From contig DAIRGS010000035.1 in the NCBI GenBank assembly GCA_036794395.1, positions 1 to 36,420 of the forward strand: 36,420 bases of DNA, read 5' to 3'. This stretch comes from DASXMX01 sp036794395 (GTDB taxonomy: Bacteria; Planctomycetota; Phycisphaerae; Tepidisphaerales; Tepidisphaeraceae). Positions 14,502-22,794 of the stretch are shown one piece after another; the first letter of the stretch is position 1, and each line of letters starts with the position of its first letter. The position numbers were made by a program, and so were the translations under genes. The notes below the pieces were generated by a model, which did not search any database, had not been told where the DNA came from, and worked only from the letters and a program-made list of their open reading frames with translations.

Positions 14502-15293
14502 ATGCCCGCAGTGGACTCACAAACTCAATCGCCCGATCAAATCCCGGCACTCATTGTCCAGGAATTTCACAAATCCTACGAACGCACGGTTGCCGTCCAG
14601 GCCTTGAGCTTCGTCGTCATGCCGGGGCAGATCCTTGGGCTGCTAGGCCCCAACGGCGCGGGCAAGACCACTACAATGCGCGCCATGTGCGGGATCATCC
14701 CGCCCACGCACGGCCGACTGATGGTCGCCGGGCGCGATGTCGTCGCAGATCCAATTGGGGCTAAGCAACAACTCGCTTACGTTCCCGACGATCCGCATCT
14801 GTTCGATTCGCTCACCGTCTGGGAGCATCTCGAATTCACCGCGGCAAGCTATCGCGTCGATGATTTCGCGCCTGCCGCCGAAACACTGCTCGAACAATTT
14901 GAATTGGTCGACAAACGCAACACCCCCGCACAGCAACTTTCCCGCGGCATGCGCCAGAAAGTCGCCATCTGCTGCGCGTATCTGCATCGACCCAAAGCCG
15001 TCCTGCTCGATGAACCGCTGACCGGCCTGGATCCGCGTGGCATCCGCACCATGAAGCGAAGCGTCCGCGATCTTGCCGCCGCCGGCACCGCTTTCTTGAT
15101 CAGCTCGCATCTTCTCGCGCTGGTCAACGACCTGTGCACCCACCTGCTGATTCTCCATCGCGGCCAGCGCCTCTTCTTCGGCCCTGTCAACGAAGCGCGC
15201 GGCGCGTTTGCCGGCCTCGATCAAGATGCCTCGCTTGAAGAACTGTTCTTCCACGCCACGGAAGCTGCCCCGCCAGCCGCGGTGCTGCCCTGA
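14502..15293 (+). CDS. ABC transporter ATP-binding protein
   Basis: This 263-residue nucleotide-binding domain has Walker A GPNGAGKT at 49-56, signature LSRGM at 146-150, Walker B AVLLDEP ending at E171 and the switch histidine H203 in LISSHLL. It powers the membrane protein encoded 14 bases downstream. The closest type is the ATPase of drug, lipid or antibiotic exporters of the ABC-2 class (CcmA-like). The substrate is unknown. The ATG at 14502 follows a weak ribosome site; no earlier start is in frame. Confidence 0.9.
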   Translation: MPAVDSQTQSPDQIPALIVQEFHKSYERTVAVQALSFVVMPGQILGLLGPNGAGKTTTMRAMCGIIPPTHGRLMVAGRDVVADPIGAKQQLAYVPDDPHLFDSLTVWEHLEFTAASYRVDDFAPAAETLLEQFELVDKRNTPAQQLSRGMRQKVAICCAYLHRPKAVLLDEPLTGLDPRGIRTMKRSVRDLAAAGTAFLISSHLLALVNDLCTHLLILHRGQRLFFGPVNEARGAFAGLDQDASLEELFFHATEAAPPAAVLP

Positions 15294-15307
15294 GACAGGT
15301 TCCGCTC

Positions 15308-16933
15308 ATGCCATTCGCGCTTTTCAAGCTAATCCTTCTTCAATTCCGCGGCTTTGTCCGACGCACCCTGCTTAGCGCGCGCTCGCCCCGCCGGGCGGTG
15401 TTTCTGGCCATCGGCTTAGGCGTCCTTGTTTTGTGGCTGGCCCCTGCATTAGCCACGCGCGTCGCGATTCACCGTGACTACCAACGCGGCGCCGTCTCGG
15501 TCCATCATTTTCGGCAGATCGCCCCTCTGGTGCTTCTGGCAGTCTGCCTGCTGACGATGATCAGTTCCGCCGGCGACAAAGCCATCGCCTTCACACCCGG
15601 CGAGGTCGATATCCTCTTCCCCGGGCCGTTCACGCGCCGTCAGTTGCTGGGCTACAAGCTTCTGAAAAGCGCGCTGTCCGCCCTGCTCACCGCCCTGCTC
15701 GTCTCGATCGGCCTGATGCCCTACGCGGAATCGTGGATTGCCTGCTATGCCGGCGCATACTTCACGCTCGTGTTCATCCAGATGCTAAGCACCGCCGGGG
15801 TCCTGCTCGGCCAGGCGCTTGGCCAGCGAAAATTCACCCTCACCCGCGCGGCTCTCCTGGTGGCCGCACTGATACCCGCCCTACTCCTGGCCCGGCAGTG
15901 GATGAGCGGAATGGACAGCCTTGAAGGCATCGAAGCTTTCAAGGACACGCCGGTCGGCTCTGTCATTCTCCGTCCATTCGAGCCCTTCGCCAACGCAATG
16001 ACCGCCGGCTCGCTCGATGAATTTCTGCCCAATGCCACCGAGGCCCTGGGGATCAATGCCGCGTTGCTGTTCATCGTCGTGATGCTCGATGCGAACTACC
16101 TCGAAGCCGCCCTCTCCGCCAGCCAGCGCCGCTACGCACAAATTCAGCGCCTTCGCAGCGGCGCAATGCTCAACGCACCGATCAAAGGCGAAATCGCATG
16201 GCGCCTGCCGCGCCCCCGCTGGCTCGGCGGCGCGGGCCCAATCATCTGGCGACAGGCCACCAACGCCGCTCGCGGCGCTAAGGGTTTGATGATCCTTCTC
16301 CTCGTGATCGCGATCACGATCGGCCCCGTCTTCGCCACCGCGCTCAGGCAAAACGATATCGCCCAACCTCTGCTGGCGGTCATCGCGTGGCTGACCGTCC
16401 TGCTGTCGGGACTTCTCAAGTTCGATTTTCGCGGCGACCTGGATCACATCGACGAGCTCAAAGCCCTTCCCCTCCATCCCGTCGCCATCGCAGTGGGCCA
16501 GTTGGTCGTTCCCACGCTTGTCCTGACGATGGCTCACGTACTGCTTCTGCTGGGAGTTGCCCTGAGCGCCTCGGCAAAACGCGAACTGATCCTTACCGCC
16601 GCGGCTCTGGCGTTTCCGTTCAATGCGCTGCTGATGTCGACGGAGAATCTGATCTTCCTGCTATTCCCCTCCCGGCCCGCCGCCGCCTCGCCCGGCGATT
16701 TTCAAGTACTCGGTCGCCAGGCCGCACAGCTCGTTCTGAAATCCGTCTCCGTCATGATGGGCGGAGTTATTGCATTGATCGTCGCGGTGCCTGTGTTCAT
16801 CCTCACGGGCGGATCTTACATCGTGCTCGCGGTGGTCGCCGGTGCGATGCTGATCGGGGAAACGTGCGCGCTGATCCCCGCCATCGCATGGGCATACAGC
16901 CGGTTCGATCCAAGCGTCGACACCCCCGCCTGA
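15308..16933 (+). CDS. ABC exporter membrane protein
   Basis: This 541-residue protein has about ten to twelve hydrophobic helices: one after the basic N-terminus (residues 30-55), groups at 65-90, 115-200 and 255-275, and a second bundle at 325-540. Between the bundles is a hydrophilic stretch, with GEIAWRLPRPRWLGG preceding the second. The size and pattern fit the large two-bundle ABC exporter permeases seen in planctomycetes. It starts 14 bases after the ATPase gene, so the pair forms one transporter, with each permease probably acting as a unit with two ATPase copies. The cargo is not readable from the sequence. Confidence 0.82.
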   Translation: MPFALFKLILLQFRGFVRRTLLSARSPRRAVFLAIGLGVLVLWLAPALATRVAIHRDYQRGAVSVHHFRQIAPLVLLAVCLLTMISSAGDKAIAFTPGEVDILFPGPFTRRQLLGYKLLKSALSALLTALLVSIGLMPYAESWIACYAGAYFTLVFIQMLSTAGVLLGQALGQRKFTLTRAALLVAALIPALLLARQWMSGMDSLEGIEAFKDTPVGSVILRPFEPFANAMTAGSLDEFLPNATEALGINAALLFIVVMLDANYLEAALSASQRRYAQIQRLRSGAMLNAPIKGEIAWRLPRPRWLGGAGPIIWRQATNAARGAKGLMILLLVIAITIGPVFATALRQNDIAQPLLAVIAWLTVLLSGLLKFDFRGDLDHIDELKALPLHPVAIAVGQLVVPTLVLTMAHVLLLLGVALSASAKRELILTAAALAFPFNALLMSTENLIFLLFPSRPAAASPGDFQVLGRQAAQLVLKSVSVMMGGVIALIVAVPVFILTGGSYIVLAVVAGAMLIGETCALIPAIAWAYSRFDPSVDTPA

Positions 16934-17004
16934 GCACTTCTTGCGCGCGCGATATTTTCACAGCCGCTGCTTATTCCCTCCCCATTGCAATTTGGGAGCC
17001 TCGT

Positions 17005-17175
17005 TTCCCTCCACCGGTACGCCGGGGGAGGGTAGGGAGGGGGCGTGGGTTGGACCGGCGGATCATCCGATTTTCCGATTACAACGTTCTGAAGTATCCC
17101 GATGCTGTCCATGCGAATTTGTTAGGCACCGAAAGAACCCCCTCCCTACCCTCCCCCGGGCGTACCGGTGGAGGG
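17005..17175. repeat. Inverted repeat with about 40-base arms
   Basis: The left arm, from 17005 (TTTCCCTCCACCGGTACGCC) to about 17042, and the right arm, about 17138-17175, are near-perfect reverse complements with one single-base length difference in the C/G run. The arms are separated by about 95 bases. The arms contain the GGGGGAGGGTAGGGAGGGGG purine tract, which may also hinder sequencing and explain the nearby gap. Confidence 0.7.
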
Positions 17176-17257
17176 AAAATAGGATCGCTTCCAGTTTCCA
17201 TGCAGCCACTTCTTGTTCTTCCCAACTTTTCACCTTCCGGCGCTGCGCGCCTCCCGC

Positions 17258-17267
17258 NNNNNNNNNN
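17258..17267. other. Assembly gap (10 N)
   Basis: Ten undetermined bases lie 41 bases before the ferritin-like start. The true distance between the flanks is unknown, and any promoter or gene in the gap cannot be seen. Confidence 0.99.
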
Positions 17268-17307
17268 CCCGCCTATAGTCATTGCAACTAAACAAGGAGC
17301 TTCACCC

Positions 17308-17766
17308 ATGGCCACGGAGGCCCCCGACCGAAAGAAGATGATCGAATTTCTCAACGACGACCTCTCCCGCGAGTATCAGGCCGTCATTGCTTATGTCGTG
17401 TACAGCCAGGTTCTTAAAGGCGCGCAGTACATGAGCATCGCCAAAGAACTGAAAAAACACGCCTCCGAAGAACTCGATCACGCAATCAAGATCGCCAACC
17501 AAATCGACTATTTGGGCGGCATGCCCAACGCGACGGCAAAGCCCGTCAAACTGAGCGAAGACGCCAAGGAAATGCTCCGCGCCGATCTGGAAAATGAGCG
17601 CGTCACCATCGCCAACTACCGAACTCGAGTGCGCCAGGCCGACGCCATGGGCGAATTTGCTTTAAGTGAAGTGCTCCGAGAGATTCTCGTGCAGGAACAG
17701 GAACACCTGATGGACCTCGCAACCGCCCTGGGCATCGACGCGCCCGATCCCGGCGAAGCAAAATAA
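17308..17766 (+). CDS. Ferritin-like (bacterioferritin-type) protein
   Basis: This is a 152-residue four-helix protein. Di-iron ligands fit the bacterioferritin/ferritin pattern: E22 in LSREYQAVIAY, E55 and H58 in ASEELDH, E95 or E97 in DLENERVTI, and E130 and H133 in LVQEQEH. The tyrosine after E22 and the helix lengths agree with an iron-oxidising ferritin-like fold. Likely iron storage or peroxide protection in the cytoplasm. The start ATG 17308 has an AAGGAG site 8 bases in front. Whether it forms a 24-mer shell cannot be told. The methionine that binds haem in bacterioferritin (M52 region) is not evident. Confidence 0.85.
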   Translation: MATEAPDRKKMIEFLNDDLSREYQAVIAYVVYSQVLKGAQYMSIAKELKKHASEELDHAIKIANQIDYLGGMPNATAKPVKLSEDAKEMLRADLENERVTIANYRTRVRQADAMGEFALSEVLREILVQEQEHLMDLATALGIDAPDPGEAK

Positions 17767-17940
17767 CGCGCGCTCGGCGTCGCAATAATAAATAGCCTCC
17801 CAACTTAACGCACCCCAACGACCTCTACCTTTTGCGAAACCGAAATAGGTGTGATTTCGGTAAGAATGGGCCGCTTTTCGATTGCATTGCGCCGCACAAG
17901 TCAATAGATTGCCGGGCGTCTTCTTGGAGGAAGAGAAAAA

Positions 17941-18681
17941 ATGCGGCTCAAGCTCTGCGCCCATGTTGTATTCGTCATTGCGGTGCTGGCGAGTGTCCAA
18001 TCACGCTTCGTTTCGGCGGCGGTTATTCCCGGTATCACTTCACTGCAAGACCTCATCAACCGCGGCCCCCTGGTTGGCAACGGCGTACAGGTCGGCAACG
18101 ACGTTTTTTATAACTTCACCTACAGCGGCTCCCCAACCCCCAACACAGTCGGCGCTCCAAACCCAACCGCAATCTTCGTGACGTCAACCGATTCGGGCCC
18201 CGGGTTGCGTTTCGCATTCCCGTGGACTTCGACACTCGGCAACAATCAGAACTCGCTCATCACTTATTCCGTTCATGTGGTCGATATCGGTCCCATTGCC
18301 CCGCAATTCATCAACAATGCGATCCTGGATTTCCAGTCGTCCGTCGCCGCGACAAGCCTGGCCGACAACGCCAATACAACCCTGACCCTCGGCGACAATA
18401 ATGGCCACGTCCCGTTCTCAGAACAAACCGTGCTGAACACCGGAACCAGCCCCTCCACGCCCATCTCCAATTCGCAAGCTGTCAGCCCCGCGCTACGTGA
18501 TTTCGGCGTCAGCGACGGAATCACCGTCCACACCGCCCCCGATTCCACCGGTTCCGCCACGATCACCTTTGTCGACAATATCTTCGGGCAAAGCGCCGTT
18601 CCTGAACCGGGGTTGCTGTCCCTTTTCGGTATTGCCGCCCTGGGCCTTCTGGCCCGCCGACGCTCCACGCGGATTGTCTGA
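17941..18681 (+). CDS. PEP-CTERM sorted extracellular protein
   Basis: This 246-residue protein has a signal peptide (MRLKLCAHVVFVIAVLASV, cleavage near SAA-VIPG) and a C-terminal PEP-CTERM anchor: VPEPG at about 220, a hydrophobic stretch LLSLFGIAALGLLA, and a basic end RRRSTRIV. The middle is a beta-rich domain with no family I recognise (TSLQDLINRG near the start, many N/T/S). PEP-CTERM proteins are processed by exosortase and released to or held at the surface. The ribosome site GGAGGAAGAG lies before ATG 17941. It leads the surface-protein block. Confidence 0.85.
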   Translation: MRLKLCAHVVFVIAVLASVQSRFVSAAVIPGITSLQDLINRGPLVGNGVQVGNDVFYNFTYSGSPTPNTVGAPNPTAIFVTSTDSGPGLRFAFPWTSTLGNNQNSLITYSVHVVDIGPIAPQFINNAILDFQSSVAATSLADNANTTLTLGDNNGHVPFSEQTVLNTGTSPSTPISNSQAVSPALRDFGVSDGITVHTAPDSTGSATITFVDNIFGQSAVPEPGLLSLFGIAALGLLARRRSTRIV

Positions 18682-18860
18682 TCGATTGCGCGATCGTTGG
18701 TACCGCAATCAAACGTGAGCGCCGTATCGGCGGGCCGCGCTTGCCGAAAACGGGATTTTGGCTTAACAATACCGTCGCAACGCACATCAATACTGAAAAC
18801 GCCTGTTCACGGGCCGCTTGGCCCGGACAATTCAGATTCGTTGCGGATCCGGAGGGAACC

Positions 18861-21800
18861 TTGCGTTCGCGCACCAAACCGCTCGTCGCTGCGCTGGCCG
18901 CGATGTATCGGATTGAATCGCTGGAGCCTCGCACGCTGCTGTCGACCGCCACGCTCATCGCCGATACGAATACCGGCACCCTCAACTCGAACGCGCGCCC
19001 GGTGGCCGTGGTCGGCGCAACCGCTTACTTCATCGCCAACGACGGCATCAACGGAACCGCCCTCTGGAAAGCCACGGGTTCTCCCCCCACTGCCAGCCTT
19101 GTGTTGCCGGTTGGCGCTACCGGTCAAAATCAAACTTACATCGACGGACCTATCACCGGCGTCGCGTTTAACAACCAATGCTTCTTCAACGTGACGACGT
19201 ATGTAACCGGCAGCGCCTTGTGGAAAAGCGATGGCACGCCCGCCGGCACCGTCCTGGTCCAGACGATCAACCATGATTCGCCGGGTGATTTCTTCAACTC
19301 GAGCCCGGCCCCTCAAAACTATATCGTCGCCGCTAATAAACTCTTCTTCACCGCTCCCACCGATTCCACCGGCACCGCTTCCGCGCTCTGGGTATCGGAT
19401 GGCACCGGAGGCGGCACCAAAACCATCGGCCAAATCGTTCCCGCGCTTTCCGGCACCATGACGACCGGCGCGGCGGTGCTGGCAAACAAAATCTATTTCC
19501 TGGTCAATGACAACTCCAGCCCAAAACAGCAGTCCCTGTACGTCACCGACGGCACCGCAACGGGAACCAGCCTTGTCAGCTCCCTGAGCAGCTCTTCCAC
19601 GTGGAATACCCTCACGGTCTGCAACGGCAAGCTCTATTTTCTCGGTATCGATTCCACCAATCATTACACGCTCTGGACGAGTAACGGATTGTCCACCGGC
19701 ACGTCCGCGGTAACAGCGATTCAAGCAATCGCCGGCACCCAGCTTTTCGTTTCCGGCGCGAACCTGTTTATGGCCTGCAAGGATCAAGCCAATTCCAGCC
19801 TTCAGGCGGTCTGGAAAAGCGATGGCACCGCCGCCGGCACCACGCAGGTCCAGGGCGGCTTCACGGGTTACCAGTCTCTCTCGACTCTCACCTTCACCGC
19901 CGCGCTCCCCAACGGGTCGGTCTTCTTCGAAGCCACGTCCGGCGCCAACAGCGGCGCATTTATCACCGATGGCACCCCCACGGGCACAAGATTCCTCAGC
20001 ACAGCGCCCCAGGCGACGACCTTCTACTACGGCGATCATCTCGCCGATTGGGCCGTCATCGGCAGTACCGCGTTTTTCACCGGCAACGACGCCGCGCACG
20101 GCTACCAACTCTGGCGCACCGATGGAACCGTCACCGGCACCACCGTCGTCACCATCAACCCCAACTCCGATTCTTACCCCGCGAAAATCATCGCCGCCAA
20201 CGGCCTGGCATATCTCAGCGCTAACAATGGAGTCAGCGGGGTCGAGCTGTGGCAAACCGACGGCAGCGCCGCCAACACCCGGCTTGTCGCCGATGTGAAC
20301 ACCCAGGCCGCGTCCGGTAATGCACAACCCGTTTCCGCCATCAACGGCGAGATTTACCTCAATGTGCAGAACCAGTTTGGATCCCAACCGTGGATCAGCG
20401 ATGGGACGACCGCCGGCACGCACATGATCGCAGTCGTCGATCCGCTCGGATCCGGCGGCGCGTACGCATATCTGCCCCTGGGGAACAAAGTCTTCTTCTA
20501 CACCAATGGCGGAATTAACGGCGGCATTCCCTGGATGACGGATGGAACCAGCGGCGGCACAGTCCGCCTCACCGCCTCCGATGGCCACGCGATTGGTGTC
20601 GAAAATCCCTGCCTCTTCGGAAACTACATTTACTTCAGCGGGATCGACGCGGCCAACGGTCATGAGCTTTGGCGAACCGACGGCACTTCCGCCGGCACCG
20701 TCCTGGTCGCCGACATCAACCCCGGCGCGACATCGTCCAATCCAACCGGCCTGACTGTCCTCAATGGCGCTCTCATCTTCGGCGCCAATGGGCCCTCTGG
20801 CCAGGCGGTCTACTCGCTGACTCCGGGAAGCAGCCCGGCTCTCCTTCGCGTAATGCCGGGCTTTGGGTATCCCACCTTGGGTGCCGGAAAAATCTTTTTC
20901 ATCTATTTCGACAGCCGATCCGGCCAGGGCGGACTGAATCTCGCCCAAACTGATGGAACGGTTACGGGAACTTCGACACTTCGGTCAATTACTCCGACTC
21001 TCAGCGGCGCGGGCCAGCCCGTCACCATTGGCAACGATCTCTACTTTGTTGCCGCCGATTCGCAATTCACCGCGATTCAGGATCTTTACCGTTACGACAG
21101 CCAGGGCAACCTGACGGTCCTGTTTGACGAGATCAATACGTCAATTTACAGCTTGACCGTGGTTGGCAATCGCCTCTTTTTTGCTGCTGAGATTCCAGGT
21201 CTGGGCTACGGTTCAGCGCTGTATATCAGTGACGGGACCCAAGCCGGCACCGTGCCTGTCCTCGGTCGCAACGCCATCGCCAACGCAATGTTTCCCGGCT
21301 CCCTGACAAACATCGGCGGCATCCTGTATTTCAACGGCACTGATACTTCTCACGGCCAGGAACTGTGGCGAAGCGATGGCACCGCCGCCGGCACCTACCT
21401 GCTCTGTGACATCAATCCAGGGCCCGGCTCGGGGTCACCCTATCTCCTGCTACCCTCCGGCGGATCCATCTACATGCAAGCCAATGATGGCATCCACGGA
21501 TCGGAATTCATGCGTGTTGACGGCATCGATTCCATCCGCGGCACCAGCGGCGCAGACCAGATCACCCTCCGCGCGAACACAGACCATCAGCACATCGATT
21601 GGTCAATCGGAACCGCCACGGGCCAGGTTCTTACAGCCGACCCTGCGGGCCTCACAATTCTCGGAATCGCCGGCAACGATTTCATCACGCTCGATTCCAG
21701 CAATGGCAATCCCCTCCCCAACTTTCTACACCTTGATGGAGCCTTCACGATCAGCGGCCTGGCCAACGGGCCCAACAGTCCCTTGATCGGAAAGTCGATC

Positions 21801-22394
21801 GATCTGGGCGCCAGCACCCTCTACATCTCCTACGCCGCCGGGCAAAGCCCGGCGCTTGCGATCCAGCAAGCCCTCACCTCCGGCTACAACTCCGGCGCCT
21901 GGAACGGCGCAACCAACGCAACCATCGGTACGATTAGCTCTTCCGCCGCGGCCTCCGCTCCGGCTGGTATGTATTCCATCGGCTACGCCGATTCCGCTGA
22001 TGGTGTCGTCACAGGCCAACCGGCAAATACCGTCGAAGTTCGATTCACCGTCGCCGGCGATACCAACCTCGATCGCACGGTCAATTCAACCGACGCAATT
22101 CAGATGGCCCGGCACTATCTGGCAACCTCCAGCCCCGCGTGGGACCTGGGTAATTTTAACTACGACACCACAATCAACCTTTCAGATGCGACGCTTCTCC
22201 AGAAAAACTTCAACGCCACAGCCAGCGGCACCGCAACCCCCGCCACCGTCTCTGCCACCCTTACCGACTTCCTGCCGGTGCCAATCACCACGACCGCGAA
22301 ACCACCCACCGATTCCCCCGACAATCTCGACCCCCAAACCTCAAAATCACACCCGCGCCCCCGCAAGCAAATCGTTCAGAAGCACGGCCACTAA
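18861..22394 (+). CDS. ELWxxDGT-repeat protein with LEPR-xLL leader and dockerin-like domain
   Basis: This 1177-residue secreted-type protein starts with a basic segment and LEPRTLLS (around residue 25), the LEPR-xLL motif of planctomycete surface proteins. It is then filled with about 17 repeats of the form ELWRTDGTxAGTxLV, each spaced about 45-60 residues, which should fold as beta-propeller blades. Residues 1066-1118 form a dockerin-type pair of Ca-binding loops (GDTNLDRTVNSTDAIQMARH and DTTINLSDATLLQKNFN). The tail is S/P/K-rich. The frame opens at TTG 18741, but TTG 18861 is chosen because GGAGGG is placed 4-9 bases before it and the motif then lies at a normal distance. The role is presumably structural or adhesive; there is no catalytic motif. 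Confidence 0.85.
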   Translation: MRSRTKPLVAALAAMYRIESLEPRTLLSTATLIADTNTGTLNSNARPVAVVGATAYFIANDGINGTALWKATGSPPTASLVLPVGATGQNQTYIDGPITGVAFNNQCFFNVTTYVTGSALWKSDGTPAGTVLVQTINHDSPGDFFNSSPAPQNYIVAANKLFFTAPTDSTGTASALWVSDGTGGGTKTIGQIVPALSGTMTTGAAVLANKIYFLVNDNSSPKQQSLYVTDGTATGTSLVSSLSSSSTWNTLTVCNGKLYFLGIDSTNHYTLWTSNGLSTGTSAVTAIQAIAGTQLFVSGANLFMACKDQANSSLQAVWKSDGTAAGTTQVQGGFTGYQSLSTLTFTAALPNGSVFFEATSGANSGAFITDGTPTGTRFLSTAPQATTFYYGDHLADWAVIGSTAFFTGNDAAHGYQLWRTDGTVTGTTVVTINPNSDSYPAKIIAANGLAYLSANNGVSGVELWQTDGSAANTRLVADVNTQAASGNAQPVSAINGEIYLNVQNQFGSQPWISDGTTAGTHMIAVVDPLGSGGAYAYLPLGNKVFFYTNGGINGGIPWMTDGTSGGTVRLTASDGHAIGVENPCLFGNYIYFSGIDAANGHELWRTDGTSAGTVLVADINPGATSSNPTGLTVLNGALIFGANGPSGQAVYSLTPGSSPALLRVMPGFGYPTLGAGKIFFIYFDSRSGQGGLNLAQTDGTVTGTSTLRSITPTLSGAGQPVTIGNDLYFVAADSQFTAIQDLYRYDSQGNLTVLFDEINTSIYSLTVVGNRLFFAAEIPGLGYGSALYISDGTQAGTVPVLGRNAIANAMFPGSLTNIGGILYFNGTDTSHGQELWRSDGTAAGTYLLCDINPGPGSGSPYLLLPSGGSIYMQANDGIHGSEFMRVDGIDSIRGTSGADQITLRANTDHQHIDWSIGTATGQVLTADPAGLTILGIAGNDFITLDSSNGNPLPNFLHLDGAFTISGLANGPNSPLIGKSIDLGASTLYISYAAGQSPALAIQQALTSGYNSGAWNGATNATIGTISSSAAASAPAGMYSIGYADSADGVVTGQPANTVEVRFTVAGDTNLDRTVNSTDAIQMARHYLATSSPAWDLGNFNYDTTINLSDATLLQKNFNATASGTATPATVSATLTDFLPVPITTTAKPPTDSPDNLDPQTSKSHPRPRKQIVQKHGH

Positions 22395-22794
22395 ATCTCC
22401 CCACAATCTTTCACTCCCACCGACGTTAATACTGAAGTGGTTGGCATCGTCGTCACTAGAAAATGCAAAATTAAACCACGAAGACACGAAGGATTCAGCA
22501 CTGCGGTCACCTCTAAGCATGGCAACGAGCCAGTCCGCGCGTCGAGGTCTGACCACCTGCATCTCATGCCGTCTTATCGTGGTCTTCCGTCTTCTTCGTG
22601 TCTTCGTGCCTTCGTGTTAAAAAAATCCGGGACGTACAAAGTCCCCATTTTTCCACAGGACGAATTAATCAAAAGATATACGGAATCTCGCACGGAATTC
22701 ACTTGACCATTGTCGGCAATGCAGGACAATCGTAGCCGTCTGCGGCGGACGATTCACTCGACCAAACAACCTGGGCTCACATCCTGGAGGCGGC
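22395..22794. other. 400-base spacer with CACGAAG palindrome repeat
   Basis: No gene is supported here. The region holds an imperfect inverted repeat, 22471-22492 against about 22594-22620, built of the word CACGAAGACACGAAG, a unit I recall as dispersed in related genomes. The downstream end carries GGAGGC before the start at 22795. Confidence 0.6.
22471..22620. repeat. Inverted repeat of CACGAAGACACGAAG words
   Basis: The left arm TTAAACCACGAAGACACGAA (22471-22490) and the right arm ending CCTTCGTGTTAA (22609-22620) pair imperfectly, each with internal CACGAAG repeats. It is a dispersed palindrome of unknown function. Confidence 0.55.

Larger units (their letters stand above)
16934..17307. 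other. Spacer with long inverted repeat and assembly gap
   Basis: Apart from the inverted repeat at 17005-17175 and the N run at 17258-17267, nothing coding is seen. A long plus-strand frame crosses the gap into the ferritin-like gene, but it includes the N bases and the palindrome. A possible -10 (TATAGT, 17274-17279) and a strong AAGGAG site serve the downstream gene. Confidence 0.6.

Noticed and set aside
16387..17307. Upstream extension of the ferritin-like frame
   Set aside because: It overlaps the permease gene, the inverted repeat and the N gap; AAGGAG plus ATG 17308 gives a family-typical length.
18807..20948. 713-residue minus-strand open frame inside the ELWxxDGT gene
   Set aside because: It is the reverse complement of a regular, high-GC repeat gene with a clear protein signature on the plus strand; the minus-strand product has no family features.
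19000..21500. Regularly spaced short repeats that might suggest a CRISPR or minisatellite
   Set aside because: They are degenerate codons of the ELWxxDGT protein repeat, kept in frame and with variable spacing.
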